Assembly (NCBI GenBank): GCA_037176885.1
Contig: JAWWNJ010000039.1
Location: 1 to 64,000, forward strand
DNA: 64,000 nt
Direction: 5' to 3'
Origin: Favolaschia claudopus
Lineage: Eukaryota; Basidiomycota; Agaricomycetes; Agaricales; Mycenaceae
Shown here piece by piece: positions 1 to 10,676 of the stretch. Under the pieces are notes generated by a model. That model was not told where the DNA came from. It saw only the letters and a list, made by a program, of their open reading frames with translations, and searched no databases. How positions within the stretch are numbered: position 1 is the first letter of the stretch; each line of letters starts with the position of its first letter. The position numbers and the translations under genes are program-made.

Positions 1-1232
1 CGAACTCGCCCAAGAGCGTTCTTTGAAACGACCAGAGTCAGAGATATATCCTCGACAGCAAGATGGAACACGCTTACCTCGGCCATTGGCTAGCCTAGTG
101 CGAATACGACACAAACTACGACCTCGCCTAGTATCAACGTCGACCTCGACGACCGTCCCCCATTACATCTTCAAACCCAGTCAGCCACATGCATAGAAGT
201 GGATACTGGTACTCACTAGACCCTCGCGAGGTGCATGAGATCGATAGAGCGGACAGCGACCATGGCGGGAGAGAGGAAAGACCGACCCGTTACGCGTTAT
301 GAACGAAGGTGGTGGTTCTGCTGAAGGAGAGGCGGAGTTAGCCGAAGGTATTTGTACTCCAGGGAGGTGGCGGTGCGCCGGTGCCCAAGCGCGTTTGTTT
401 GGTTCGCGGAATAGGAGTATGAGGGAGGCTGACGTGTCGGTTTTTCGTTGGTGGGTCGGCTGGGAGGGGGGGGGGGTGCTAGTTGCGACCGATCCAGTAG
501 AGTTCCATGCAAAGCATTCGAAGTGAGGCTAGCATTCCAGCTGCTCAGAACGCTGTGGCTTCGGTGGCTTGAAGTGTCTGCTTATAAGTTATGGGATTAT
601 GAACAAGGAATACAGTTGATAACTGTTCGGTCACGTCTTGCGTATATTCCAGAAAGAAATCAAGTCTGTGTGCTTCGTGGCCGTTGGAAACTTTCCCCGC
701 GACAGTGACTTGCTTGACTTCACAGCTCCAGATCGTGGATGATAGCACCGACGCCCGTAATACCATAGATGAGCCGGCTGCCGCACCACTTGATTTGAAG
801 ATATTCTGCGCAATTGAAGTGGCAGGACAAGAGTCGGCTTGCTTGCGGCCAATATTACCCAGCAGTGGATTGACATGGGGAGTAGTAGCAGAACAGAGTA
901 ACCATGCAGAGCCTCGAGGGAAACACTGGATGCAGATAGCATGCTCCAGAGACGATTGAGAAGGACACAAGAACTTGAGGAAGGTTCTGATAAAGCCTCT
1001 GAATTTCGACGGAGTAAGTAGGATCTGGTCATGTCACTGTAAGGTCCGGCGCTGTGCATAGTTCTCGACTGGCAGAATTTTGGCGCGGAATTTATTGCAA
1101 GTTGGTTACATGGTTTCTTTGGTCATCTGCTTGCGACGTCCGTCCCGCGTGGTCGTTGTACATCCCTCGTCCACAACCGCCATCGTTCATGAGTACTCAC
1201 AACATCAACACCGATTCAACCAAGGGGCCAGT
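1..1232. other. No supportable gene
   Basis: Several open frames of 60-142 codons occur on both strands, but none shows a recognisable domain, and they overlap each other without a dominant coding frame. A G homopolymer of about 10 bases lies near 467-477. I see no RNA gene or repeat here. A spliced gene with weak signals on the minus strand between about 300 and 1060 cannot be excluded. Confidence 0.5.
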
Positions 1233-1520
1233 TCAAAGTTCGTCGCCTCCGCGCTTTGCACGCTGCTTCGGCGTCTGAACATCCACTCTTCCAACACCTC
1301 TGAAGGCAGCGAGAATCTCCTCGCGCCTGGCTTCTGAACTCTCCCATTCCTCCTTCGGCACGCTGACAAGTTGTACGTCGGCCATCGCGCCAACCTGGCC
1401 AACGTGAGCCGCAGCTGGATGCAAAAGCCCTAGAGACGCCGGCTGCTGTAGATACGATGACGCTGGGGGCAGAGTGACAGCTAGATATATGTTGGCAGCG
1501 TGGTTGAGATTGAGCGTCAT
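1233..1520 (-). CDS. Small hypothetical protein (about 95 aa)
   Basis: Function not recognised. An uninterrupted minus-strand frame runs from an ATG at 1520. Its C-terminal half looks coding: it is charged and helix-prone (VPKEEWESSEARREEILAAF) and ends in a basic, Lys/Arg-rich tail. The N-terminal half is Ala/Leu/Pro-rich. A further in-frame ATG at 1643 would add 41 residues, but that start would overlap the first exon of the kinase gene on the other strand, so the shorter form is preferred. It is divergent from the kinase gene, with about 60 bp between the two starts. It could also be one exon of a longer gene. Confidence 0.4.
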   Translation of the reverse strand: MTLNLNHAANIYLAVTLPPASSYLQQPASLGLLHPAAAHVGQVGAMADVQLVSVPKEEWESSEARREEILAAFRGVGRVDVQTPKQRAKRGGDEL

Positions 1521-1540
1521 CGTGGTCAATTGCCAAGGAG

Positions 1541-1547
1541 TATAAAA
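1541..1547 (+). promoter_or_regulatory. TATA box of the kinase gene
   Basis: A perfect TATAAAA lies 36 nt upstream of the ATG at 1583, the likely start of the inositol polyphosphate kinase gene. Position and sequence suit a core promoter; no experimental support is visible. Confidence 0.45.
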
Positions 1548-1582
1548 GCAATTGTGTCGTTGATTCCAACTCGATATCACAA

Positions 1583-2751
1583 ATGCCTTCACCGAGGCCC
1601 TGGCCCCGACACGCAAGCCCTTTCTAACCAGGTCGGCGGCCACCCAAATGGAGTGACCACCACCGACGACGACTCCCTCGTCATCAAGGCCGCCCTTCCA
1701 GGCGAACTCAAATTCTATCAGACAATGGCTTCGGCGACACGGCCGGAGTACGACGCTCTAAGGCCCTTCCTTCCCAAATTCATCGGCACTCTATCCCTTA
1801 GAAGGTGAGCTCGACACGGACAAACCCCAATCCGAAGGCACCCTCAACGCCAAACCATTGAAATAGACGGCCAGAAGAAAGATGAGTTCTCGTCGAGGGT
1901 TGCCATATGCATACAACATCGGCCCCTTATAGTCTCGCGCACAGTCCATCGTATTAGAGAACCTCTCGCACCCGTTCCTCAAGCCCAATATCCTCGACTG
2001 TGAAGCTCGGAACGGTGCTCTATGATGAATCAGCGCCGCCAGAGAAAGTGGAGCGCATGATCAAAACGGCGGAGACCACAACATCCGCCAGGACAGGCAT
2101 CCGGCTCACAGGCTTCCAGGTCGGTGTCGGTCGTTGTGGTTCAGGACAAGAGGGGTGTGCTCATAGAACGCGCGCAATGACAGGTCTACAACAACCTGAC
2201 AAGCGAGGCGGTGCACACTTCGAAAGCATACGGCAAATCCATTACCGCCGAACAACTTCCAGAAGGCATCGCGCGCTTTTTCCCAATCGCCACCAAAGAG
2301 ACGCCCGAACAGGGCCTCCCCGCGTCTCTGCTGCTGCAAATCCTCGAGTTGCTTCGCGAGGATGTAGAGGATATACGCGACGCGTTCGCAGCGCTCGAGA
2401 TGCGCATGGTCGGCGGCAGCCTGCTTATCGTATACGAAAGCGACCTCACGCGCGCCGAAGAGGGGCTCAAATGGATGCTCAAAGACGAGGACGAGGAGGA
2501 GGGTGAGGATGAAGATGAAGACGACGAGTCCTCGTCCTCGTCTTCAAACAAGCCGCCCAAGCCCCATCCGCCTTACGATGTCCGTCTAATCGATTTTGCG
2601 CACACGCGCTTCGTACCCGGGCAAGGTCCAGACCAGGGTGTTCTATTGGGGGTTCAACACGCTTCTTGGTCTATTGGACGAGAGAATCGCGGCCGTCCGT
2701 ACATGTGCTACTACACCACCGTTTGTTCCGGACCTCCGGAGGACGTTTTGA
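1583..2751 (+). pseudogene. Inositol polyphosphate multikinase (Arg82/IPMK family), frameshifted
   Basis: The family phosphorylates soluble inositol phosphates (IP3 to IP5) in the nucleus and cytosol. Recognisable blocks occur in the right order but in different frames: QVGGHPNG, ELKFYQ, FLPKFIGTL, ENLSHPFLKPNILD, then VKLGTVLYDESAPPEKVERM (the PxxxDxKxG signature), RLTGFQ, AYGKSITAEQLPEGIARFFP, GGSLLIVYE and LIDFAHTRFVPGQGPD, followed by a short C-terminal helix. An intron of about 70 nt (GT at 2119, AG at 2190) separates RLTGFQ from VYNNLTSEAVHT. Other changes of frame cannot be explained by GT-AG introns: near 1595-1610, 1795, 1850, 2000 (an extra T splits the DxKxG motif) and 2655 (an extra G in a G run). 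A poly-Asp/Glu/Ser insert lies before LIDFAHT. The gene is either decaying or sits in error-rich sequence. Confidence 0.75.
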
Positions 2752-4289
2752 CAGATGCTGTTAGCTGACATCTCCGAAACATTCCCTGGAGACCGAAACA
2801 TCGATTCCCAGACAATCCGTCGGCGATGATGTCCTGGGGACATTCTGCGCTGAAGCTCTCCAGGACATTAGAGCCAGTTTGCTGACGGCGCTTGCCATAA
2901 ATAATATTTGAATTGCTTCTTAAATTCGATCAAAATACAAATAAAAAATGGTATTGCAAGCAACAAAAGTATACATTGAGTGGCTACACAAATGATTCTA
3001 GGAGGGAGAGGAGGAAGAGGAGGGAGAGGAAGTAAATGATAATTTTCCGGAAGATGGAGAGAAAGAGAGGTGGGGAGAGGGCCGAAGCGTGTTGATGAGA
3101 GAGGCTTGGGGAGGACGACGGCAAGGACTTTGATGAAGGTTTGCATGGGTTACACTCTTGAGAAGTTTTCAGCTTGCGGCCTTGGACTCTTGCGACCGTT
3201 GTCTTGCAGTCTCAGCCTTGCACAGTGAGGTTCTTGGATCTTGCGGACTTGCGACTCTTGCCTGAGGTGGAGAGATCTTCGTGGCCACAACGGACTTGAA
3301 GAGGCTTGAAGATTGAAGCTTGAAGGGATGTTGAGGAGAGATGACAGTGTCAGAGGCTTCGAGCTTCCTTCTGGGGTGTCGTGAAAGACGAGGAGTTTGG
3401 AGGGGGGATGAGGGAAGAAGACAAGAGAGTGACGTGGCAGCGGAGACCGTAATGACAAACATCACCATTGAATGATGCCACGTCATGATGCGATGTGGGG
3501 ACTTCATCGTTTTCTCGAGTTCGACGCCAAATCCAGCAGCAAAAGGTTGCGTCCGCTCGAGGAACTTCATGAACTTCCTTGGAATACATTGTGCATTCAA
3601 TACTAAGTCACAAGGAGTTTATTGGGGGATATAGCTACTCCAAATACAGTACTTGTTGAATCAGACGAGCTTAAGATTCCAGTATATATCTTAAGATTTG
3701 AACAACCTTCTAGGATGTCCTTCAACCATCCACAGACTGTCCCAACCACGCTTCTGAGGACATTTCGAAATTGAGAGCTGTTGGAGCTCGCAAATCATGG
3801 TTCCGAGGACATCACACCTCGGACATTATTTTGACATTTGAATAAAATGGTGGTGTACTTAGACTCATTGCACAATGCAAGAAACTTCCATATGTCTGCG
3901 CGCCGTGATTGCGCGGTTCAAGGTCCGGAATACGCGACCTCGCTGCTCAGCGGCTCTACCGACGTCGTCCAGTATGATTTGCGAGCAAGGCGTGGTGATT
4001 TCACTTGAGCGTACATACCCGAGTCGGGATGCTGAGATATCGCAATCGAAGACCAGTGACTAGCATCCGACGTCCCTGGCTGCGCCATTCCATTGTTTCC
4101 TCCCCGATTTCAGCAGAGCACTTCAGTAATGTTACATCCAATCTGGTAAGCTACGCAGAATATAATACAAGGTACATTTACAACAGTCTTCAAAATACGA
4201 AAACAACAAATGGGGCCGCAGACAATTACCCGAATTATTTCAAGTACATACTACGTTTTTGAATTGGAATCGGTCGTCGAAAAAACAGA
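2752..4289. other. Intergenic, low-complexity tracts, no supportable gene
   Basis: This stretch is AT-rich with a purine-only run at about 3000-3032 (GA/GGA repeats) and further GA-rich sequence to 3120. A minus-strand open frame of 143 codons (3600-3169) has biased Ser/Pro/Arg composition and no recognised domain. Short palindromic GGACAT/ATGTCC motifs near 2828-2845 and 3777-3830 could be worn transposon ends, but no paired terminal repeats were found. Confidence 0.5.
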
Positions 4290-6120
4290 TCACACCTGAT
4301 CTTCAGCGCCAGGTCCCGCAGGCAGGTTCCTGCGCGCAGCGTGCGAAGCACGCTCACGGTGAGCACGAGCAGCGGCGTTGCTGCAACGAAACTAATATCA
4401 ATATCGAAAAGCGTTGGACGAGTTAGACAATACGCACGGCTTGTTGAAGGGGCTCTCTTCGCCGGTGTAGATGAAAGCGTCGTAGAATATGCTTCCGGCC
4501 TGCGCACCCAGAATAGGGGCGATAATCGGACACCAGAGCCTATTACTCAAGTCAGCCTGATGAGGATGCATACATGTAACTCAAGGTTTACCAATAATGG
4601 CTGGTGAATAGCAGTCAGTCAACGAAGCACCAGAGTAAGAGAAATATACGGACTTTCGGTAGGTGTAAACTTGCGATCCGTACCCGACCATGGAGGTGAG
4701 GAGCCTGATGAAGATTTTGAGGATAAGTAGCTGAAGATGAATATTGACACATACCTTGGTCCAAGATCTCGAGCAGGATTGATGGCGTATGCAGTTTCCA
4801 TGCCCAAGGAGGCTCCAATGCCTAAAATCAAGATGAAGAGCACCTGAAATGGCGCAGCACGTCAGAAACGGACAAGCGTAGGAAGCGGAATGCGAACAAG
4901 AGGAGCGAGCCCGGGTGGGGCAGGGATATTGTTTCTTGTCGTTGATTGCAAGTACGACGACGAGCTGGAGAGACATGTTAGGACTCGACCAATGGAGAGA
5001 GAGGTTGAGCTACCAAGAGGGCAGTGGCCAGGAATTCCGAGAAGAAGCACGAAACGGCGGTCATATAGTCAAGCTAGCAGACAGTTCAATTAGGGAGGAG
5101 GTACTGAGGAAAGATACGAACTGCGTAGGTGGAAAAGCTGCGAAGGATATCAGGACATCGAACTCGAAGAAAAAAATCACAGCCTTACAGACTCGCAGTT
5201 GCAAGAGTCCGAACACCTCGCCCGCCTTCGAAAATATCCTACAGAAATATGAGGCATGCTCCATTGAATAGGGAAGATACCAACGATGGCATGGAAGTAG
5301 TTCCCGTAAACCAATGCAGCTCCCACAAGACCTCCCAGGACCTGGGCGAGAATGTATCCCTGGCAGGGCGTGAGCGCAGATCAAAGGCAAAGTAGCTTGG
5401 CTGCTCACAGGAAACCTTCTTCCAAGGAAATCCTCGATAAGTTGCCATTGCAATTGTCACTGCATGACGAAAACATGAGACGAGCCAGGAAGTAGGCGAA
5501 CGAAGCTACTTACCAGCAGGATTTATGTGGCCTTCGGAAGGCAATGCTCGTTAATGATACGCAACAGTATGCCGGACAAAACCCTTACCACCTGAAAAAG
5601 ATCAGTGAGCCGAGAACATTGATCGTAAGATAATGTATACCAGAGATACCGCCAGAAACCCAGACGCCCATTGCCGTTCCAATACCCCAGCCAAAACTGA
5701 TAGAAAGGTAGCTCTGCAAACAACTTCAACCGCTATTCCATCAATGGAGGAGTGATTACTTACGCCTTTTTGCGAGGAGGCCACTCCCGTCACAGATGAC
5801 AAGACAACTTGGTTGTTGACGCCATTCCCAAAGAGTATAAGAACGCAAACACCTAGAAGCGGTACGTTGCATAAGATTTCGAATGAGTTTATGTGAACTA
5901 ATGCTTACCCAGGAACTCAGCGACGTATTCCCGAAGAGCCAGACTAAAACGTGCATCAAGAACAGGTCCACTTCGCATAAGAACGCACGCACCGATACTT
6001 TGACCATGCATTGGGATGAACGGTGATATTTTCATGGTCGAGATGTTCATCAGCGTCCTCTATATAGTGCTCGCTGCCCTTGGACCCGCTGGAAGATATA
6101 CTATGGCGCGCTCGAGACAT
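4290..6120 (-). CDS. Aquaglyceroporin (MIP family), one apparent 1-nt frameshift
   Basis: A membrane channel for water, glycerol or other small solutes. Start at 6120 ([12 protein letters not shown]), stop at 4290. Splicing many short introns gives a six-helix MIP protein. The first pore loop reads SGGHINPAVT and the second [11 protein letters not shown]; the Asp after the second NPA is typical of glycerol-conducting members. Other family blocks seen are [43 protein letters not shown] and [20 protein letters not shown]. The model needs three microexons: 3 nt (5589-5591), 16 nt (5122-5137) and 9 nt (4592-4600). One inconsistency remains: in the [13 protein letters not shown] loop between helices the frame shifts by one base at a T run (4932-4934), as if one base were extra. 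The Ala/Arg-rich C-terminus is cytoplasmic. Confidence 0.88.
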
Positions 6121-6180
6121 GAAGACGATAAGATATGAGATCCAGGAATAATGAATGACGGAGGGCGGAGCCTGCCCCAA

Positions 6181-6186
6181 TATATA
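6181..6186 (-). promoter_or_regulatory. TATA-like box of the aquaglyceroporin gene
   Basis: On the minus strand a TATATA run lies about 60 nt upstream of the ATG at 6120, in an otherwise GC-richer stretch. The call rests only on spacing and sequence. Confidence 0.35.
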
Positions 6187-7339
6187 CTCCGCGGCGAAGC
6201 ATTGAGAAGGAGAGCCGGGGGAGCCGCGTGATAACTGTCAGCGCAGCGAAATAAGCGTTGCGAGTGACTGAAAAAGGCCGTAAAACGGAACCAAAATGGA
6301 CAGCCCCATGATCAAATGGGAGCGCCATGCAGTAGTAATATATCAACAAAGAAGAGGCGATAGAAGGGAAGGGTCCAAGAGAACCGGGGCCTGGCGGTCT
6401 GCCAAGGTAATTTCGCTACGAAGGATAGTGGTTGAAGCAACGTTGTACAGGCAGGTTCTGATATCCTGCAAAGCTGCAGGAGTTGTACGTGACACAGAAT
6501 ATTCTGCGCGTCTGGTTCGCAGGAAACAGGGCTTTCAACGACGAGTTCCTAATTGAGTGCGGGGGTAAATTATGGACCGATCAAAATGGCGCTTAAGGGC
6601 CGAAGTCTGAATGGACAGATGGTCGAACCGAGGTCGACCTGTGAAGTCTCGTAAAAATGAATTCATTGTGAAGGAGATATCACAAATGATGACAGTCTTC
6701 CGCTGAACAATCGTCGAAAGGTTCGCATCAAGATGCATTCGGCTATCGGTTTCGTTTAACCGGAGGGACGATGGTCCGAATCTGGTGTTCGGGATGTAAA
6801 TCAGCTTCGGGGTTCATCCAAATAGAACATGACATGCAGCTGACGAATCTGGCCTATAAACGTCTGACCACCATCCCAGCTTTCTAGAGCAAATCCGTAA
6901 ATCCATCTACAGGTCTGCTGATACCTTCCTCAAGACCGAATTGTTCGCCTATGCTATTTTCTCCATTCGACTCAGCTCTTGAGTAGTTTTATACGGCGGT
7001 TGAGGTATCAGGTCCGAGTAGGAACGAAGGCGGGATCAAAGGGTGAAGCACCAGCGGACAGTGTTGAGCTGTAATAATTCCTCTCCCAAGCTCGAATGGC
7101 GGCTTGAAAAGTGGTGAATACCGTCCTGAGAAGAACTTGCGCAGGTGGTCAGTAATTTTGAGGGGCACATGGAAGCTCTGTAAGATTTACCAGCAATTTG
7201 GGCATTCCCAGGCTCGACACTGGCTTCAACTTGACAGATCTACCACACGTCGAGCGCTCGCCTCCGAGTACGCATCAGACACGCCCTCCTTCCACGAGTT
7301 TGCATATCCGCGAAACGACAGCGGTCTCAGCGGTGGATA
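6187..7339. other. No supportable gene
   Basis: Scattered open frames under 105 codons on both strands have no recognisable domain and no consistent splice pattern. I see no RNA gene or repeat. It may hold the upstream regulatory region of the aquaglyceroporin gene. Confidence 0.45.
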
Positions 7340-7679
7340 TCATGGAAGCCACGAGATCTCCTTCTGGGTCAAGACCGTCCCGAGTGGTCGGGAATACTCG
7401 TATAAGCCTTTTTGAAAGTATCCAGACTTCTAGTAGAGATGGGCTGAATATTATACACGGGAGACTAACCTGGATGGAATCCCGTCCTATTATCTCCGAG
7501 TAGACCCAAAATCTCCAGACGCTCACGACGCCCAGACCGCCGCAAGTGCGTACATGGCTGCCCGCGTATCTTTCAAGCCAGGCACTCCATCGCCCTTTGC
7601 CGGGGTCTCGAATTTCTCAGCGCAGAACTCGAAAAGGACAAGCCCCGTACGCGCCTCCAAAGATGACATAGCGGATTGA
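7340..7679 (+). CDS. Possible exon pair of an unknown protein
   Basis: Function not recognised. A frame ending at the TGA at 7677-7679 reads well as protein (GIPSYYLRVDPKSPDAHDAQ, then FKPGTPSPFAGVSNFSAQN) over about 80 codons. It can be joined to upstream coding-like sequence (LLLGQDRPEWSGIL) by a 37-nt GT-AG intron at 7400-7436, which is short for this locus. No start codon could be fixed, so this may be the 3' end of a longer or decayed gene. Confidence 0.25.
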
Positions 7680-7782
7680 TACGATTCGAGAGGTAACGAG
7701 GAGTCCGTCGAATATTCTTTTTCGTCGTTTTCTTTCTGTGCCCGGTCATTGAGGTGTCGTCGTTGGCAGCGAGAGAGACGAG

Positions 7783-8553
7783 CTACCCTCCTTGAGAGGG
7801 AGTAGGCTTCGGAATCACCGGGCGAAGTTCATCCTCCTCTGGTTCACGACTCATTTCCATAAAGAGGCAGAAGTCATCCTCCTCGTCGGCATTCCGTCGT
7901 TCCTTGATTATCAGACCTTTCCTTAACGAGAGAGAGAAGCATGCTCTTCTTGGAGTTCTTCGAGTTGCTCCAGAAGATCCTACTGAATGACGAGATTAGT
8001 CACACGACATGGATTGATAAGAGGGCTAGACGATACTTTTTCATCCAAAAAACCAGCGATACCTTCAACCAATTCATTGAATTGCCTGACCACGCTCGCT
8101 TGTTTCAAACATCTGGCGCATTCCCTTGTTTCTGTCATTCACTTCTGCACGCTCCTGTCCAAGAGTTTCAAAAGCCGCAGTATTTGAGGCATAAGAGGTA
8201 GTCAGTTGCGTGACTCACTGGGTTGAAACTTGACCTAGCGCGAGCTTGCCCTAGCGCTGGCAAAGGAGCTGCTGGTGGGACTACAAAACAACTACAAAAC
8301 AGTCAGTATTGCAAGGGATATGGCCGACTGCCCACGTACTCGGTGAAGATTTCGGGACTCTTGGTCGGTACGACAATGTTTCTATTGAAACAGAGCGCGT
8401 CCCATGAGTCCGAAAAGCGCATGGATGGATCAGCGTACGATCGCAGCGTCCCCAAGACAGAGGCTGGCTGAGATTTATCTTGACCACCTCCGCTCCCTTC
8501 CCCACCTGCTTATATTGAAGGCAATAGAACCCAGACCCCATCGTCCTCAGCAT
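7783..8553 (-). CDS. Coiled-coil protein, reading frame apparently broken
   Basis: Function not recognised. Read from the minus strand, successive coding-like blocks appear: SYADPSMRFSDSWDALCFNR with NIVVPTKSPEIFTE, then SYASNTAAFETLGQERAEVN, CLKQASVVRQFNELVEGIAG, FLDEKDLLEQLEELQEEHAS, and KERRNADEEDDFCLFMEMSR up to a stop at 7783-7785. Leu/Glu heptads predict a coiled coil. An intron with a TAG acceptor neatly joins FLDEK to DLLEQ. Two frame changes remain unexplained: one after DRNKGMRQM, and one at a CT dinucleotide run after EEHASLS. Like the two previous genes it looks damaged or mis-sequenced. The start at 8553 is uncertain. Confidence 0.4.
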
Positions 8554-9071
8554 AGCAAGCCTGGTCTTGACTTTGGCCTTTGGCCTTTTGGCTTTATCCC
8601 CTCAACTCATTGGCGGCGTCTTCGCTTTTTTGGTTCTGTGAACGACAATCTTGCTCGTAGCGCAGTTGGATCGTTTGAAGACGAGAGGCGTTGAGCTTGA
8701 CATTTAGGTTGTTCTTAGCTTTTGAGCTTGAGGCTGTTTGTGCTTGTAGACCAAATGCGTCGACTTGCCATCAATTTCCTTTTACGTCCTCACTACGCTT
8801 TTCTCTCAATGAGGAAATTTTCGAATTGGCTGAATAAGTCTAGTTCGAGATGTTGACAAAGGAGTCCCAAGAGTTTAACCACAGGGTCAGATCAGGATTG
8901 TAATTCGGGCGCAATCGGTGATGAAGAGAAAGAGGAAGACGTGGCCGTGTGTGCTTTGTATGGTACAGTACATTACAGTAATGATAATTCAAGAGTGAGA
9001 TCAAAAGAATGAGTTGAGATGGGGGGGAGGGTGAACGAGTATCTACATAAAAGATTGCATCGAGTTGCTGA
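8554..9071. other. Intergenic
   Basis: AT-rich stretch with short open frames only. A minus-strand frame at about 8555-8700 is Lys/Arg-rich and might be a 5' exon of the coiled-coil gene, but it contains stops. Nothing else was recognised. Confidence 0.4.
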
Positions 9072-9651
9072 TTAAACAAGTCGGGGAGGATTCCTTCGCC
9101 TGTCTTCCTCAAAGCGTCTCTCTTCTTCTCTCAGCGCTCGATGCTCTGCCATTTTCTGCAGAAATCATGTCAGAGAACTTTGAGAACTAAAGCTACGATG
9201 AGAGACTCACGGCTTTCAATGCCTCAGTTGCCTGTAAAATAGTATTCAACGTGGCTTCAGATAGTTCGGTGACCTGATTATTCCCACATTCAGGAAAGTC
9301 ATTCGGGATAAAGAACATCAAGTACGCACAGTGTCTTCAGCATTTCTGCTATATTGTCTGATACGCGCACGCTCTTGGTCCCAATCACGATTATAAGGTG
9401 CTGGGTACGCAGGCGGCTCAGAGTTATTCAATGGTGCTTTCTGGTCTGAGGACCCAGCCGGAGCAGAAGGTGCTGGGGCTGGAAGCGATCGTTGGAATCG
9501 ACAGTCTACGTCAAACCTCGAGCTCTTGTGCGCGGTCCACCTATGATGAAAATGGGAAGATGAGCTCGACATATCGCGAAACAGGCGGGAGAGTGTATAC
9601 TGACCAGCTACCTATACCAGCACCAATGACAAACCAGATGAAGCGGGACAT
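9072..9651 (-). CDS. Small membrane-anchored coiled-coil protein
   Basis: Exact function unknown. Start at 9651 gives MSRFIWFVIGAGIGSWW, a short hydrophobic N-terminal segment with glycines that suits a single membrane anchor. A Pro/Ala-rich linker follows, then RDWDQERARIRQYSRNAEDT and two helical exons (TELSEATLNTILQATEALKA and KMAEHRALREEERRFEEDRR), ending PPRLV and stop at 9072-9074. Three GT-AG introns of 50-65 nt join the four exons in phase. The layout (N-terminal anchor, charged C-terminal helix, about 130 aa) resembles small proteins of the mitochondrial or ER membrane, but that is inference. Confidence 0.65.
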
Positions 9652-10280
9652 CTCAGACTAGGGATGCGAGCAGTGAATTTGAAGTTTATAGAGTGAAAAG
9701 ATGTGGGGGTCGAATTGGTAGACGTTGGGCGTTAAAGCCGCCTTTTAAATGATATTCAGGCATTCCGGAAGATGATGAATCGCGTCGGCCGCAGCCTGCA
9801 GTTTGCGTCGCAATTGATCGTAGGGATAAACCGGGAAACACCATTGACGCGTCGGCGGCCAGGGCCGCCGCAGTTCGGCAGGCGAAATTTCGTTTGGTCA
9901 ATAAGTATTAGTAATTTTGATGCGGCCAATTTGGAACGACGATGGTCCAGGATGGTCCACAGTTTGAGACATAGGGTAAAGGAAGACAATCGATTATCGT
10001 GAATGTATAGCCCAGATGCCCAGCCAGCTTTTCTTTCATTGATCCAGACGTCGAAACAGAACGAAAATAAATCAGGAGTTACCCCGCCTGTAAGACAAGA
10101 GTCAGAAGGATTCAATGGCATGAAAATGAATGGAGTGCCACATGGGAGTGCACCGAGGACACAAGGAGGTTGTGAACGACACCGTCTAACAGTGAATGTG
10201 AGATTTTTAGATAATGGGTTTGACATAAGTAGCCTAGGCATGCTGAAGAAGCTGTGGGGAAAAAAAATTACACCTTGGAA
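9652..10280. other. Intergenic, no supportable gene
   Basis: Two long overlapping frames (161 codons on minus, and the first third of a 239-codon frame on plus) cover this stretch, but neither shows a domain or codon pattern that favours it. Nothing else was recognised. Confidence 0.4.
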
Positions 10281-10676
10281 GGTTATGCTCTATGGCAATG
10301 ATTACGCTCGAAGGCAGGGGTCACGCTCAAAAGCGGAGGTTACGCTCGAAGGCGGAGTTATGCTCGAAGGCAGGGCGCTCAAAGGCGGAGGTTACGCTCG
10401 GAGGCGGGTTTTGCTCGAAGGCAGATTTACGCTCGAAAGCGAGAGTTATGCTCGAAGGCAGATTTACGCTCGAAGGCGAGGGTTATGCTCGAAGGCAGTT
10501 CACGCTCAGAGGCGGAGTTACGCTCAAAGGCGGGGGTTATGCTCGAAGGCAGAGGTCACGCTCAAAGGCGGAGGTTATGCTCTAAGGCAGAGGTCACGCT
10601 CAAAGGCGGAGATTATGCTCAAAGGCAGAGTTCACGCTCAAAGGCGGAGGTTACGCTTGAAGGCGAGAGTCACGCC
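10281..10676 (+). repeat. 18-bp minisatellite array
   Basis: About 20 degenerate copies of a unit close to GGTTACGCTCGAAGGCGG are arranged head to tail over roughly 395 bp. Copies alternate TTACGCTC/TTATGCTC/TCACGCTC and CGAAGGC/CAAAGGC; a few are 15-19 bp. Because the unit is a multiple of three, more than one frame stays open through the array (a 239-codon frame at 10003-10722 is a by-product), so openness is not evidence of coding here. Confidence 0.9.

Noticed and set aside
297..1059. Overlapping open frames on both strands at the window start
   Set aside because: They shadow each other, have no domain, and are partly Pro/Ser low-complexity or homopolymer-driven.
2820..3840. Possible LTR retroelement remnant (GGACAT/ATGTCC motifs, 143-codon minus frame)
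   Set aside because: No paired long repeats, no gag or pol motif, and the motifs are short palindromes expected by chance.
9756..10241. 161-codon minus-strand open frame
   Set aside because: No domain or splice partner, and it overlaps another long frame of equal quality; likely chance.
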